35,719 nucleotides of DNA from DATCHW01 sp036508135 (lineage in GTDB: Bacteria > Bacteroidota > Ignavibacteria > Tepidaquicellales > Tepidaquicellaceae). Every line of letters starts with the position of its first letter. Within the stretch, counting starts at the first letter, position 1. The position numbers were made by a program, and so were the translations under genes. This document shows, piece after piece, positions 15,408 to 23,345 of this stretch. The stretch covers positions 1-35,719 of the forward strand of contig DATCHW010000279.1 of assembly GCA_036508135.1 (NCBI GenBank), given 5' to 3'. The notes under the pieces were generated by a model. The model did not search any database, was not told the origin of the DNA, and worked only from the letters and a program-made list of their open reading frames with translations.

Positions 15408-16304
15408 ATGAAATATATTGTTGGTATTATCATAGCTATTCTGACTATAAACCAAAGCTTTGGGCAAATAATACTGTCCGATTTTGACTTGGTAAAATCT
15501 TTTCAGTCAAACCAAGATCAGTCAAAACCTGCTATAGTTTCCTTTACCATCCCTGAGGATAAGGAGAGTTCTTATCTAGTCAACGCTGCTTTCGGAGTTG
15601 ATATTTCAGGTCTTTTTCTTGATAGAAATACAAAGCTGGTTAAACTCTATCCAAATATTGAATATAATAGAAATACACTTGTCAATAAGAAACAAAACCA
15701 ACTATCTTCTGGTCTGGCATTTGAATGGATTATACTTACCGGTTCAAAATTTATTCCAACTTTTACATCTTCAGCTAAATATAGTAATGACTATATAAAA
15801 AAAATAGAATCATTTCAAGGTGATATTTTTATAGCTCCTAAATGGACTGGAGTCGATCCATCCATTAAAAATTTTTATGTTCCAGACAATTTTGTTAAGG
15901 TAGGGAAAAATGGTTTTTTTGGTTTTGAGTATGTTCCATATTTGGGTGCTGAAATAGAAAACAGATTTAATTCACAGAAAGATTCCTTGATTGGTGATAT
16001 TTACCGTTTTGTATTTAAGCTTGAAACGAATTTTTACTTACTCCCTAAAATAGATTCTTCAAATAAATTTCAATACTATTACATCGAATTAAACATAGAT
16101 TATCAGTACCGAAATGAATTTTCAAATTCATCTAAAGATTTTCTTTCAAACAGAAATTACTTTAAAGGTTCATTGAATTACACTATATATAAAAATGATA
16201 ACATTGATGCAAAGGTTGGATTAGATTACGTTCATGGAGCAGACCCTACTAAAGCATTTGAAGACCAAAATTATTATGGTTTATCTTTTAAATTAAAGTT
16301 ATAA
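15408..16304 (+). CDS. Probable outer-membrane beta-barrel protein (298 aa)
   Basis: A Sec signal peptide MKYIVGIIIAILTINQSFG is followed by a mature chain rich in alternating polar and hydrophobic residues with many aromatic residues (NTLVNKKQNQLSSGLAFEWI; FGFEYVPYLGAEIENRF; YYIELNIDYQYRNEF). The chain ends YYGLSFKLKL, a typical last strand of a barrel. No named family is recognised and no plug or TonB motif is seen. It is inferred to be an outer-membrane barrel made with the small helical protein encoded just upstream. Confidence 0.75.
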   Translation: MKYIVGIIIAILTINQSFGQIILSDFDLVKSFQSNQDQSKPAIVSFTIPEDKESSYLVNAAFGVDISGLFLDRNTKLVKLYPNIEYNRNTLVNKKQNQLSSGLAFEWIILTGSKFIPTFTSSAKYSNDYIKKIESFQGDIFIAPKWTGVDPSIKNFYVPDNFVKVGKNGFFGFEYVPYLGAEIENRFNSQKDSLIGDIYRFVFKLETNFYLLPKIDSSNKFQYYYIELNIDYQYRNEFSNSSKDFLSNRNYFKGSLNYTIYKNDNIDAKVGLDYVHGADPTKAFEDQNYYGLSFKLKL

Positions 16305-16538
16305 AATCTGGCGGTAACCTCGCATTACCCAATGTTTCGGGAGTAGGTATAAAAAGCTTTGTAGTTCGCTCGTAGGTTCGTGCAACTTCATAGGAAAGCT
16401 ACTCAGAAGTCTGCCACCGGACATATGTGTAAACGTTAATCCTGAAGATAAAACAACCATTTAAAATAATCATAGAATATTGTAAAAATACTAAGTAAAT
16501 TCTGTTAAATTTCATTCCGCCAAAGTATTAAATTTATT
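16305..16538. other. Intergenic stretch of unlike composition, no gene seen
   Basis: The part at about 16308-16425 is clearly richer in G and C than its surroundings and has no long open frame. I found no convincing hairpin or tRNA in it. The rest is AT-rich and leads to the ATG of the HNH gene at 16539. Confidence 0.3.
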
Positions 16539-16928
16539 ATGCTTAACAGGAAATTTTTACTTCTAATAGCTTTATTATTTCTCTTTTCACTCACATCCGT
16601 TTCATATTCACAGAGTAAAAAAGGAAAGCACAAATCGAAAACCTATATTACTTAATATGAATACGGCAAAACATACAAAACAACCGGTTATACAAAAGTT
16701 AAACGAAGTGAGAATGCTAAAAAGAAATTCCTGAAAAGCTTGGGTTATAAAAGAGTACCTAATGGATATCAAGTAGACCATATCAGACCGTTATCAGAAG
16801 GTGGTAGAGATACTCCAGATAATATGCAATTGATCACCAAGGAATCCCATAAATATAAGACGGCTCAAGAAAAACACAATCATAAAAAAACCAGTACTAA
16901 AAAAACGTATAAGAAGAAAAAAAGATAA
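16539..16928 (+). pseudogene. Secreted HNH-endonuclease-like gene interrupted by one nonsense codon
   Basis: A 130-codon frame opens with a signal peptide (KFLLLIALLFLFSLTSVS, cleavage near YSQ) and a lysine-rich stretch. It then has a TAA at 16653-16655 (codon 39), and continues in the same frame with YEYGKTYKTTGYTKVKRSEN. Next comes an HNH core: GYQVDHIRPLSEGGRD, TPDNMQLITKESH. VDHI.PLS.GG....N.QL is the usual HNH motif with metal-binding His. The frame ends in a basic tail. One base change would restore a 129-residue secreted HNH nuclease, so the loss looks recent, or the stop is read through. An internal start after the stop would leave a signal-less protein of at least 62 residues (open from 16740). 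Confidence 0.65.
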
Positions 16929-17112
16929 AATCTGGAATTGTAGGATTTACTAAAGTTAGTAAAAAATATCGAAAGGTTTAGTCAGTTAACATGATTTGAA
17001 ATAGAATGATAATTTAAATAAATAAATCAGGATATAGATATTCAGGCACTCGCATATCTATATACCTATGAATGAAGTGAGTGTATTATAATTAAAAGAC
17101 AAGGAATTCCTT

Positions 17113-17955
17113 ATGCTTGAATTTAATATTACCAATCTAGTAATTAATGATAAATCTTTTAAGTCACCAAGTATATTTGGTGAGTGGAATTTTGTTCGTA
17201 CACATAATTATCAGCAATTAGTCTCCTCAATTGATGAGGGAAAGTGTGCCAATACATTCTTAGCATCTATTGACACGATTAATCACTCTAATAGCCAATT
17301 AGATTTCCAAACAGTGTGTGACGAAATAATTGATATTTGCCTAGTTCTATCTTTTTTAACCGCACGATGCATAACGCCTTCTAGTACAACAGGAAACTCC
17401 GATATTCAGCTCATTCAACTTGGCGATAATTTTGTTCCAAGTCGCGCTATAGAAGGCTTCCCGACAATTGTCCCTTCTTTACTATCTAATTTTTTCTCAG
17501 ATTGGGTTACTACAATTAACCCTGCAATAAGGCAGCGTCGGTTAAGGCTTCAGCTATGCCATTGGCTTAGTGGCCTGACCTGCTATTCATTAGAAGATGT
17601 CTTTCTTTCTGCTGGAGTGCAGATGGATATAGTCAAACAGGTAGAAATGGCTATAATAGGCAGGAATCTATCTTATTTTCAGGGAATGACCTCAGCATCA
17701 ACACGATTTTCATTAATTCCACTTTCTGATGATTATAAAGATATGCGTAATGACATTGTTCATGAAGGAGTTCTATCGGGATCTAATTTCAGTAGGAAAA
17801 CTAAAGAACGGTGCGCTGAAGTTATAGCAGAAACTCTCAATTGGCTTGATTCATACATTCTAGCAGTAATTGGAAAAACAACAATGGTATCAGGATTTCC
17901 AAGATGGAGAGGTGTTGATTTCGAACAAGGCTTGCCATCTATATCAGTAAGGTAA
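17113..17955 (+). CDS. HEPN-like protein (280 aa), candidate RNase effector
   Basis: The C-terminal part contains DDYKDMRNDIVHEGVLSG with R212-N-D-I-V-H217, which is the Rx4-6H motif of HEPN ribonucleases, in the helical setting typical of ApeA-type HEPN domains (YxDMRNxIVHEG). The N-terminal 80-100 residues (FGEWNFVRTHNYQQL ... ANTFLASIDT) are a separate beta-rich region of unknown family. The DNA is visibly less AT-rich than the neighbours, which fits recent transfer. AAGGA before the ATG at 17113 supports the start. HEPN proteins often act as toxin or abortive-infection RNases. No antitoxin partner is adjacent, so the role is inferred. Confidence 0.7.
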   Translation: MLEFNITNLVINDKSFKSPSIFGEWNFVRTHNYQQLVSSIDEGKCANTFLASIDTINHSNSQLDFQTVCDEIIDICLVLSFLTARCITPSSTTGNSDIQLIQLGDNFVPSRAIEGFPTIVPSLLSNFFSDWVTTINPAIRQRRLRLQLCHWLSGLTCYSLEDVFLSAGVQMDIVKQVEMAIIGRNLSYFQGMTSASTRFSLIPLSDDYKDMRNDIVHEGVLSGSNFSRKTKERCAEVIAETLNWLDSYILAVIGKTTMVSGFPRWRGVDFEQGLPSISVR

Positions 17956-18257
17956 GAAATTGTTATTATATATTAATTTTTATACTTATACCCGACTATC
18001 CAAATAGTCATATATAATTGTATAATGAGTGAAAAAATTATAATAATTATATTGTAACGTTTCAGATGAAAATGGGCAAATGAATTTCTTAAATATGTAT
18101 AAAAAGGAAGAAATCCCAACAGAATAAAATACCCCTTCGAAAAAGTATCACCCAATGATACCCCACCTAAAATAAATTATCTATATATTTTCATGTATTT
18201 AATTTAAAAGTTATAAACTATAAATTCTACTAAACCCATAAAACTGGTTAAGAGGTT
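17956..18257. other. Intergenic region with a 17-base palindrome
   Basis: No gene is seen in these 302 bases. Positions 18145-18161 read GTATCA-CCCAA-TGATAC, a perfect 6-base dyad. Nearly the same sequence lies upstream of the cas operon at 21345-21361, so a shared operator is possible. The rest is AT-rich and probably carries the promoter of the 18258 gene. Confidence 0.5.
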
Positions 18258-18434
18258 ATGGCAGAAAAAAACAACACCAAGAAAACAGTTTCGCTGGAAG
18301 AAATCACGGTTTCCAATATGTATGAGATTGAAGCGGTCATACGTGTGTTGGAGAAGAAAGAACTATTGACGCATCAAGAGGTTTTGGAAGAGTTGAAGAA
18401 AATTAAAGAAGAACAAAATAAGAAAGATGGATAA
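18258..18434 (+). CDS. Small charged protein (58 aa)
   Basis: MAEKNNTKKTVSLEEITVSN starts a 58-residue, helix-rich, charged protein ending KKIKEEQNKKDG. AGAGG lies shortly before the ATG. The stop overlaps the start of the next gene by 8 bases, a typical coupled arrangement, so I take it as real despite its size. The middle (MYEIEAVIRVLEKKELLTHQ) looks like a two-helix segment of the kind found in small adaptor proteins. No family is recognised. Confidence 0.65.
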   Translation: MAEKNNTKKTVSLEEITVSNMYEIEAVIRVLEKKELLTHQEVLEELKKIKEEQNKKDG

Positions 18435-18690
18435 ACTTAATTATCCCAAAACCATATCCGAAGCTGTCGATGTACTAATGCATATTATGCCGGAGGAGGA
18501 CTTAGCTAAGATAAAATCAATGTCGGAGGATGATTTAGATTTTTCACATATTAGTTTAGGTGTGTGGATACGAAATAATTTCGGTTTGTGGGATGAGAAT
18601 TATGAACTGATGAAGGATTGTGAGGCATCTAATGAGGATGATGCATCAAATATTATAATCAGGCATTTAATCAAAGAATTAAAAAAATAA
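18427..18690 (+). CDS. DUF6794-type protein (87 aa)
   Basis: NYPKTISEAVDVLMHIMPEE and HISLGVWIRNNFGLWDENYE follow the layout of the DUF6794 family: an opening YPKTI.EAV helix, then LG.WIRN.FGLW. The function of the family is unknown. The gene overlaps the 58-residue gene by 8 bases and lies 16 bases before the ankyrin-like gene, so the three are probably one operon. In other genomes this domain tends to sit near toxin- or immunity-like small genes, but nothing here proves that role. Confidence 0.75.
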   Translation: MDKLNYPKTISEAVDVLMHIMPEEDLAKIKSMSEDDLDFSHISLGVWIRNNFGLWDENYELMKDCEASNEDDASNIIIRHLIKELKK

Positions 18691-18706
18691 TTAGTTTTAT
18701 ATTTAT

Positions 18707-19351
18707 ATGAAACCACCAATATCAAATATCGATGAATTAAGACACATAAAAATATACAAAACATATGGATTAGACAAAAATAAATGGGTATTTGAAATTA
18801 AAAATCTCAAGGAGTTATTAGATTTTGATAAAGATGATGAATTATTCTATTGGATTGCAAAAGAAAAAATTCGTTTCGACGGAATATCTTCTCATAATTT
18901 TATCAAAGTCGGTAGTCCTTATGATCAGTTATATAAATATTTATGTACCTACATCGATAATAATTATGGAGACTCTATTTCTAATATAATTAAGAATCAA
19001 AAAGATAAAATTTTTTTTGAATTGTCCAGCTGGATTGAATATAGAAAATATGTAGAGGGTTGCGAGCTATCAAGGAAATTGTATTCAGAAACAAAAGAAA
19101 AGGAAAAACATGATATTGCGGTAAAAAAGAGATCGGAAAAAGCAACAAATAACTTGTTTAACGCAATAAGGAGAAAAGATTTAAAAGCCATCGTTTCTTT
19201 AAGAATTAAAGGAGCAGACATAAATAATAAAAACAATCAAGGAATATCAGCATTAGACTACGCGAATAATCTAGGAGACGAAGGAGTAGTAAACATTTTA
19301 ATAGAAGATCTTACGATCTTAAAAAATATTCATGGTTTTATAATTAAATAA
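18707..19351 (+). CDS. Protein with C-terminal ankyrin-like repeat (214 aa)
   Basis: The N-terminal 140 residues are a helical region of unknown family (DELRHIKIYKTYGLDKNKWV; KEKIRFDGISSHNFIKVG). Residues about 148-200 contain an ankyrin-like pair: NLFNAIRRKDLKAIVSLRIK, GADINNKNNQGISALDYAN and VVNILIEDL. Ankyrin repeats bind proteins. It is the last gene of a three-gene set with the 58-residue and DUF6794 proteins. Function unknown. Confidence 0.72.
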   Translation: MKPPISNIDELRHIKIYKTYGLDKNKWVFEIKNLKELLDFDKDDELFYWIAKEKIRFDGISSHNFIKVGSPYDQLYKYLCTYIDNNYGDSISNIIKNQKDKIFFELSSWIEYRKYVEGCELSRKLYSETKEKEKHDIAVKKRSEKATNNLFNAIRRKDLKAIVSLRIKGADINNKNNQGISALDYANNLGDEGVVNILIEDLTILKNIHGFIIK

Positions 19352-19352
19352 T

Positions 19353-19400
19353 ATGATTAAAAAAATTATCTCCGGCGGACAAACAGGAGCAGACCGTGGC
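19353..19400 (+). pseudogene. 5' stub of a YpsA/molybdenum-carrier-like (cpYpsA SLOG) gene
   Basis: MIKKIISGGQTGADRG is the diagnostic opening of the putative molybdenum carrier / cpYpsA SLOG family. After about 16 codons the homology stops at about 19401 and the following bases encode, on the other strand, a different gene. Only the first part of the nucleotide-binding loop remains, so this is a dead fragment. Confidence 0.6.
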
Positions 19401-19559
19401 TCCCGGATGTATATCCGAAAGGGATTCATCATAAGCAATATAACCTTCAAGCGTTACATCACCGTCTTTATATTCAATTGTTTCCGTATGTATTTGTGAC
19501 ATTAATTTTTGTGATAAAAAAATTAGTGAAAATAATGTGATAATTATTAATTTTTTCAT
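19401..19559 (-). pseudogene. 5' stub of a secreted dienelactone-hydrolase-family gene
   Basis: Read from 19559 leftwards: a signal peptide (KKLIIITLFSLIFLSQKLMS) and then IEYKDGDVTLEGYIAYDESL up to HPG. This is the usual start of dienelactone hydrolase family proteins, in which HPG would be followed by a V-L-V-V-H strand and the catalytic region. Here the frame runs at 19401 into the reverse complement of the YpsA-like stub, so about 200 residues including the active site are missing. The frame happens to stay open to 19344. It is a truncated relic. Confidence 0.65.
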
Positions 19560-19764
19560 ATTCCTTTTTTAATATAAAACGAATATGAGTGACTAATAAG
19601 TTCCAGATTTGTCCCAAATAAAACTTTTAAAAGTTATTATTGAGATTACATTCCCTCCCCATTCAAGTCGAAGAGTACCGACTTGTCAGGATGAGAGACA
19701 TTGGGGTGAAGTGTGAATCAATTACAGCATTTATCAGATATTTTTTTCCCCTCCCCGTTCAAGG
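19560..19764. other. Intergenic remnant with repeated CCCTCCCC motif
   Basis: No gene is seen. TTCCCTCCCCATTCAAG (near 19651) and TTCCCCTCCCCGTTCAAG (near 19747) are near-copies, matching common intergenic repeat elements. The insertion sequence begins right after the second one. Confidence 0.4.
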
Positions 19765-20925
19765 CAGGGCTGTTAAGTTCTACTGATAATATCAAACAAA
19801 ATTTGTAAATTGTAGAAAAAACCTATAAATTTAATTGAGCATTTAAATCAGATAAAAGATTTTCGTAGGAAACAAGGGCAACGATTCAGTTTAAATGCAA
19901 TGTTACTAATAATAATAATGGGAGTAATGAGTGGTCGTTATGGTTATAGAGAAATAGACACTTTTGCAAAAGCAAATCAGAAAGAGTTACGAAGATATTT
20001 GAAAATTAAGCATAAAAAAATGCCGTCGTATATAACGATACGGGAAGTTATTATGCGTGTAGATTTTGATAGATTAAATCAAGTATTTTATAAATGGGCA
20101 TCTACTTATGTTCCAATAGAGAAAGGCGAATGGCTATGCATTGACGGTAAATCTATTAAGTCGACATTAGAAGATTATAATACTTCATATCAAAATTTCG
20201 TCAGTTTAGTTAGTGTATTTACACAGAAAAGGGGTCAGGTACTAAGAACTTCAGCATATGAGAATAAAAGAGTAAGCGAAATTTTGGTAGTACAGCAACT
20301 AATAGAAGTTTTAGATCTTAAAGATGTTGTAATAACATTAGATGCATTGCACTGTAAAAAAAACTCTGGATCTTATCTTAGGTAGTGGAAATAATTATTT
20401 AGTAAAAGTTAAGCATAATCAGCCAAAACTATTAAACAGTGTAAAGCATATTGTAGATACGTCCAGTGCTGTATCGATTAGAACAGATAAGGAAAAGAAC
20501 CGGGGACGAAAACAAAAGCGTAAAACAGAGGTTTATTTACCTACATCTGAAATACCCGATGGTTGGACTGGTTTAAATAGAATTATTCACGTGGAGAGAG
20601 ATTTTACAAGCAAGAGGATTTCTCACAGCACAGATAGCTATTATATAAGCAGCGTAAAATCAAATGATGCCTCTGAATTTGCTATAGGCATAAGAGGACA
20701 TTGGTTGATAGAAAACAAATTACATTGGGTAAAAGATGTTATTCAGAAAGAAGATAGCACAAGACATAAAAAGGGATTTGCTTCAAAAAATATGTCAATA
20801 ATAAGAAATATAGCTATAAACATTTTTAGAAGTAATGGTTACGATTCTGTAAAACATGCCACATTGTTTTTTGCAAGTAATGTGAACGTTCTAATTAAAA
20901 TTTTATTTAGAACTTAACAGCCCTA
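19765..20925 (+). mobile_element. ISAs1-family insertion sequence, about 1.16 kb, probably inactive
   Basis: A 17-base perfect inverted repeat, AGGGCTGTTAAGTTCTA (19766-19782) and its complement (20908-20924), encloses one transposase gene of the ISAs1 type. CAGGG at the left end is typical of the family. No target duplication is evident in the flanks (left ...GTTCAAGG, right CCTTAATAAAG...). The transposase frame has no usual start codon and is broken by a frameshift, so the copy is probably dead unless recoding occurs. Confidence 0.8.
19816..20917 (+). pseudogene. ISAs1-family transposase, frameshifted and lacking a standard start
   Basis: Homology begins upstream of the first ATG: the open frame from 19816 reads LIEHLNQIKDFRRKQGQRFS, then NAMLLIIIMGVMSGRYGYRE, the normal ISAs1 N-terminus. 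It has no ATG, GTG or TTG before 19900. The DDE-type core follows: WLCIDGKSIKST (first Asp), ITLDALHCKK (second Asp), and the second frame has LVKVKHNQPKLL and IRGHWLIENKLHWVKDV, which supplies the last acidic residue. The two frames join at an A8 run (20356-20363): dropping one A, or adding two bases, restores one protein of about 360 residues. It may be a mutation or a slippage site. Confidence 0.75.
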
Positions 20926-21076
20926 CCTTAATAAAGGGGGATTAAAGGGGGTTGTGATATACCTCTCGTTACAATGCTCTGCGTTGTAATGTGTTTCATT
21001 CCTTGTTAATTTCATCGAGATGGGTCAGGGGTTTTCCTTTTTAAAATTCCCCCTTAATAAAGGGGGATTAAAGGGG
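20926..21076. repeat. Two copies of a palindromic intergenic repeat
   Basis: CCTTAATAAAGGGGG followed by ATTAAAGGGG occurs identically at 20926-20950 and 21052-21076. CCCCCTT/AAGGGGG forms a hairpin in the second copy. Between them is a short GC-richer hairpin (CGTTACAATGC ... GCGTTGTAATG). Such elements are scattered in intergenic DNA of this group. The rest of 21077-21458 holds no gene but contains the palindrome described separately. Confidence 0.7.
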
Positions 21077-21343
21077 TGAGGGAAAGTCCGAACCGTATTG
21101 TTTTGTCTCATCTATATTCAACTTCGCTTATTTTATGAAATTATTCTCATTTTCTCTCAATATTTACCTTGAAAATGAAAATAACAATATGAACATTATC
21201 ACAGGTTCAATTCTAATGGGATGAAATGTTAGAAAGGTTAATTATTCTTGAACAGTAGCAGATTTAGATTGCTAAAAACTGAACGATGAAAAACAAAAAC
21301 TCAATCATTTAATCGAAATCGAATAAAAGCAATATCATTAATT

Positions 21344-21362
21344 AGTATCATTCAATGATACT
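21344..21362. promoter_or_regulatory. Candidate operator palindrome upstream of the cas operon
   Basis: AGTATCA-TTCAA-TGATACT is a perfect 7-base dyad with a 5-base spacer, 175 bases before cas8b. The same core, GTATCA-N2-CAA-TGATAC, occurs at 18145-18161 before another small operon. A dimeric regulator site is plausible; there is no T-run to suggest a terminator. Confidence 0.4.
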
Positions 21363-21458
21363 ATTGATGAGGAATATTTTTATATGTCATATTAAAGAAA
21401 ATATGAAATTTCAATTTGAAAGCAAAAGCAAACATATAATCCATAAAAAATAAAAAAC

Positions 21459-21533
21459 ATGCATGATACATTATTAAAAATAGACAAAAGGGAAAAAGAA
21501 TTTGATGTAGGAATAATTAAATACTTAAAGTAA
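21459..21533 (+). CDS. Possible 24-residue leader ORF before cas8b
   Basis: ATG at 21459 opens MHDTLLKIDKREKEFDVGII ending KYLK, with a stop 4 bases before the GTG start of cas8b. The spacing would allow coupled translation. No clear ribosome-binding site is seen and the sequence is too short to recognise, so it may be chance. Confidence 0.3.
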   Translation: MHDTLLKIDKREKEFDVGIIKYLK

Positions 21534-21537
21534 TAGT

Positions 21538-23334
21538 GTGATTAAAACATTATACAATATCGGTCTAATATTAAAGGAACAATATCCTGAATATTTTGAA
21601 CCTTGGTCAAATCCTTTCCCGAATCAGGAGGCAAAGGTAATTGTTGCAAACATCCACGACGGAAAAGTAACTGGAGAACTTGAATTCGAAGATTACAGAA
21701 GTGAATTTGTTAACAAATATTTGTATAGAAAAGTACAAGGAGCCAATGGAACGAACTTGGTACCTACTTTATTTTTACAGGTTGTTTCTGATAAAGTTAT
21801 ACAGAAAGGTAACTTAGATAAACTTATCAAAAAAATAAAACAATCAGTTAAAAACTATGAACACAATTTTATTGACGATAATAGCATAGAGGAAATAAAA
21901 AATAAAATCACTGAAATGAATTTAGATTACACTTCAAGATATTTATTTACTATGAAAATTGATGGAAAATATTTTGGTGAATACGATGAATACAGAAATC
22001 TTTTTTATAGCGACGCATATAGCAAATATTCAAGGAAGTCATCCGCGAAAAATAAATTGTGTTCGGTTACATATGCTAATTCAGATGAAGTATGGGGAAG
22101 AGTAGATACACTTGGTTTCACTATTGATGATATTACATTTTCAAGAAACGGTTTTATTCCCACAGATTCATACAAAATGTTCCCAGCTTCTCCTGATGCT
22201 GTAAAAATATTGGAAGGTTCAAAAAGGATAGTTTTGGAGAAATTTTCTAGTAGACAATTTTATTTCTCTGGATTGAATTATTTTGCACTGCCTCATTTTG
22301 TTAATATGAAGCCAGAATTAATGAAGGAAATCATTGAAATATTTTTGAATAAGGTAAAAATTGAATTGACCGAGAGAAATAAATCATTGATTAATAATGA
22401 AGTTCTACTAAACGAAATCATAAATGACGAGAAATTGAGTAAAAATAATGTTTATTATGACATTTTCTTTTATCAAATTAATAACGCTCAATTTCTAATA
22501 AAACTTCATTTATCAGATGTTTTACCTTCAAGACTAAAAAATATATTCAAAATTAAAAATGATATTGAGACTAACTATAACAGCATTTTAAAGAGAGTAT
22601 TCGACAAAGGGAAAGCCAATGAAAATATTGATAATTTTTTTATTACGTTTAATCTGTTTAAAAAGTATTTTAGTGATATAGTAAATAAAAAAACAATATT
22701 TCAACCAACTTTCTTTAAATTATTTGAAGCAGTCTTTTATGGAAATTATTTAAATGAGGAAGTCCTCTTAAAAGCGTTCCTAAAAAGAATAATTTCAGAT
22801 TTTAAGAGTAGAGCAGAAAATAAATATGCGTTTGCGCAAACGGTAAAGGAATCATTTGCGTTACATCAATTTTTATATCAATTAAACTTATTTAAAAATA
22901 TAATTTATATGGAAACAACAGATAACAAATCAGTTTCTTTAGAGTTAGACGGATTTATCAATCAACACCCAAACTTTTTCGACTCTGAATATAAAAAAGG
23001 TGTTTTTATGTTGGGCGTTTTGACGAGTAAGCTTTTGGCTAAACAAAGGTCTAAGTTAAAAAATGAGCCCTTTCTTAAGAATCTTAATAATTTATCAATA
23101 GATAATTCTGAAATTAAAAAGATTTTACCAAAATTGATTAATAAAATCCGGGAATATGATATTTCGCATTATACTCGCGAATTAGAAGGAAGAATAGCTA
23201 AAGCTTTAACTAAGGATGAAGATTTAAACAAAACAGAAATTTCTTATTTATTTACTTTAGGTATAATAATGGGAAATGAGTTTGACAAAGAATTTTTTAA
23301 AAAACTAAAAGAAGAAGATAATCAATTAACTTAA
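21538..23334 (+). CDS. cas8b: Type I-B CRISPR-associated protein Cas8b (Csh1 type)
   Basis: This is the 598-residue large subunit of the type I-B Cascade complex. The opening IKTLYNIGLILKEQYPEYFE is that of the Csh1 family, and the position as first gene before Csh2-type cas7, cas5 and cas3 fixes the identity. No cysteine zinc finger is evident. The family recognises the PAM and helps to open the target DNA. The start is GTG at 21538, because the frame is closed by a TAA just upstream. The C-terminal third is helical and lysine-rich (KTEISYLFTLGIIMGNEFDK), as expected for this subunit. Confidence 0.9.
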   Translation: MIKTLYNIGLILKEQYPEYFEPWSNPFPNQEAKVIVANIHDGKVTGELEFEDYRSEFVNKYLYRKVQGANGTNLVPTLFLQVVSDKVIQKGNLDKLIKKIKQSVKNYEHNFIDDNSIEEIKNKITEMNLDYTSRYLFTMKIDGKYFGEYDEYRNLFYSDAYSKYSRKSSAKNKLCSVTYANSDEVWGRVDTLGFTIDDITFSRNGFIPTDSYKMFPASPDAVKILEGSKRIVLEKFSSRQFYFSGLNYFALPHFVNMKPELMKEIIEIFLNKVKIELTERNKSLINNEVLLNEIINDEKLSKNNVYYDIFFYQINNAQFLIKLHLSDVLPSRLKNIFKIKNDIETNYNSILKRVFDKGKANENIDNFFITFNLFKKYFSDIVNKKTIFQPTFFKLFEAVFYGNYLNEEVLLKAFLKRIISDFKSRAENKYAFAQTVKESFALHQFLYQLNLFKNIIYMETTDNKSVSLELDGFINQHPNFFDSEYKKGVFMLGVLTSKLLAKQRSKLKNEPFLKNLNNLSIDNSEIKKILPKLINKIREYDISHYTRELEGRIAKALTKDEDLNKTEISYLFTLGIIMGNEFDKEFFKKLKEEDNQLT

Positions 23335-23345
23335 AAAAAATAATT

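Noticed and set aside
16308..16425. A tRNA or known RNA in the GC-richer stretch
   Set aside because: GTAGGTTCG resembles part of a T arm but no acceptor stem or anticodon arm can be formed around it.
17973..18155. 60-codon minus-strand frame after the HEPN-like gene
   Set aside because: It has no ribosome site, its sequence is not protein-like, and it covers the palindrome and promoter region of the next operon.
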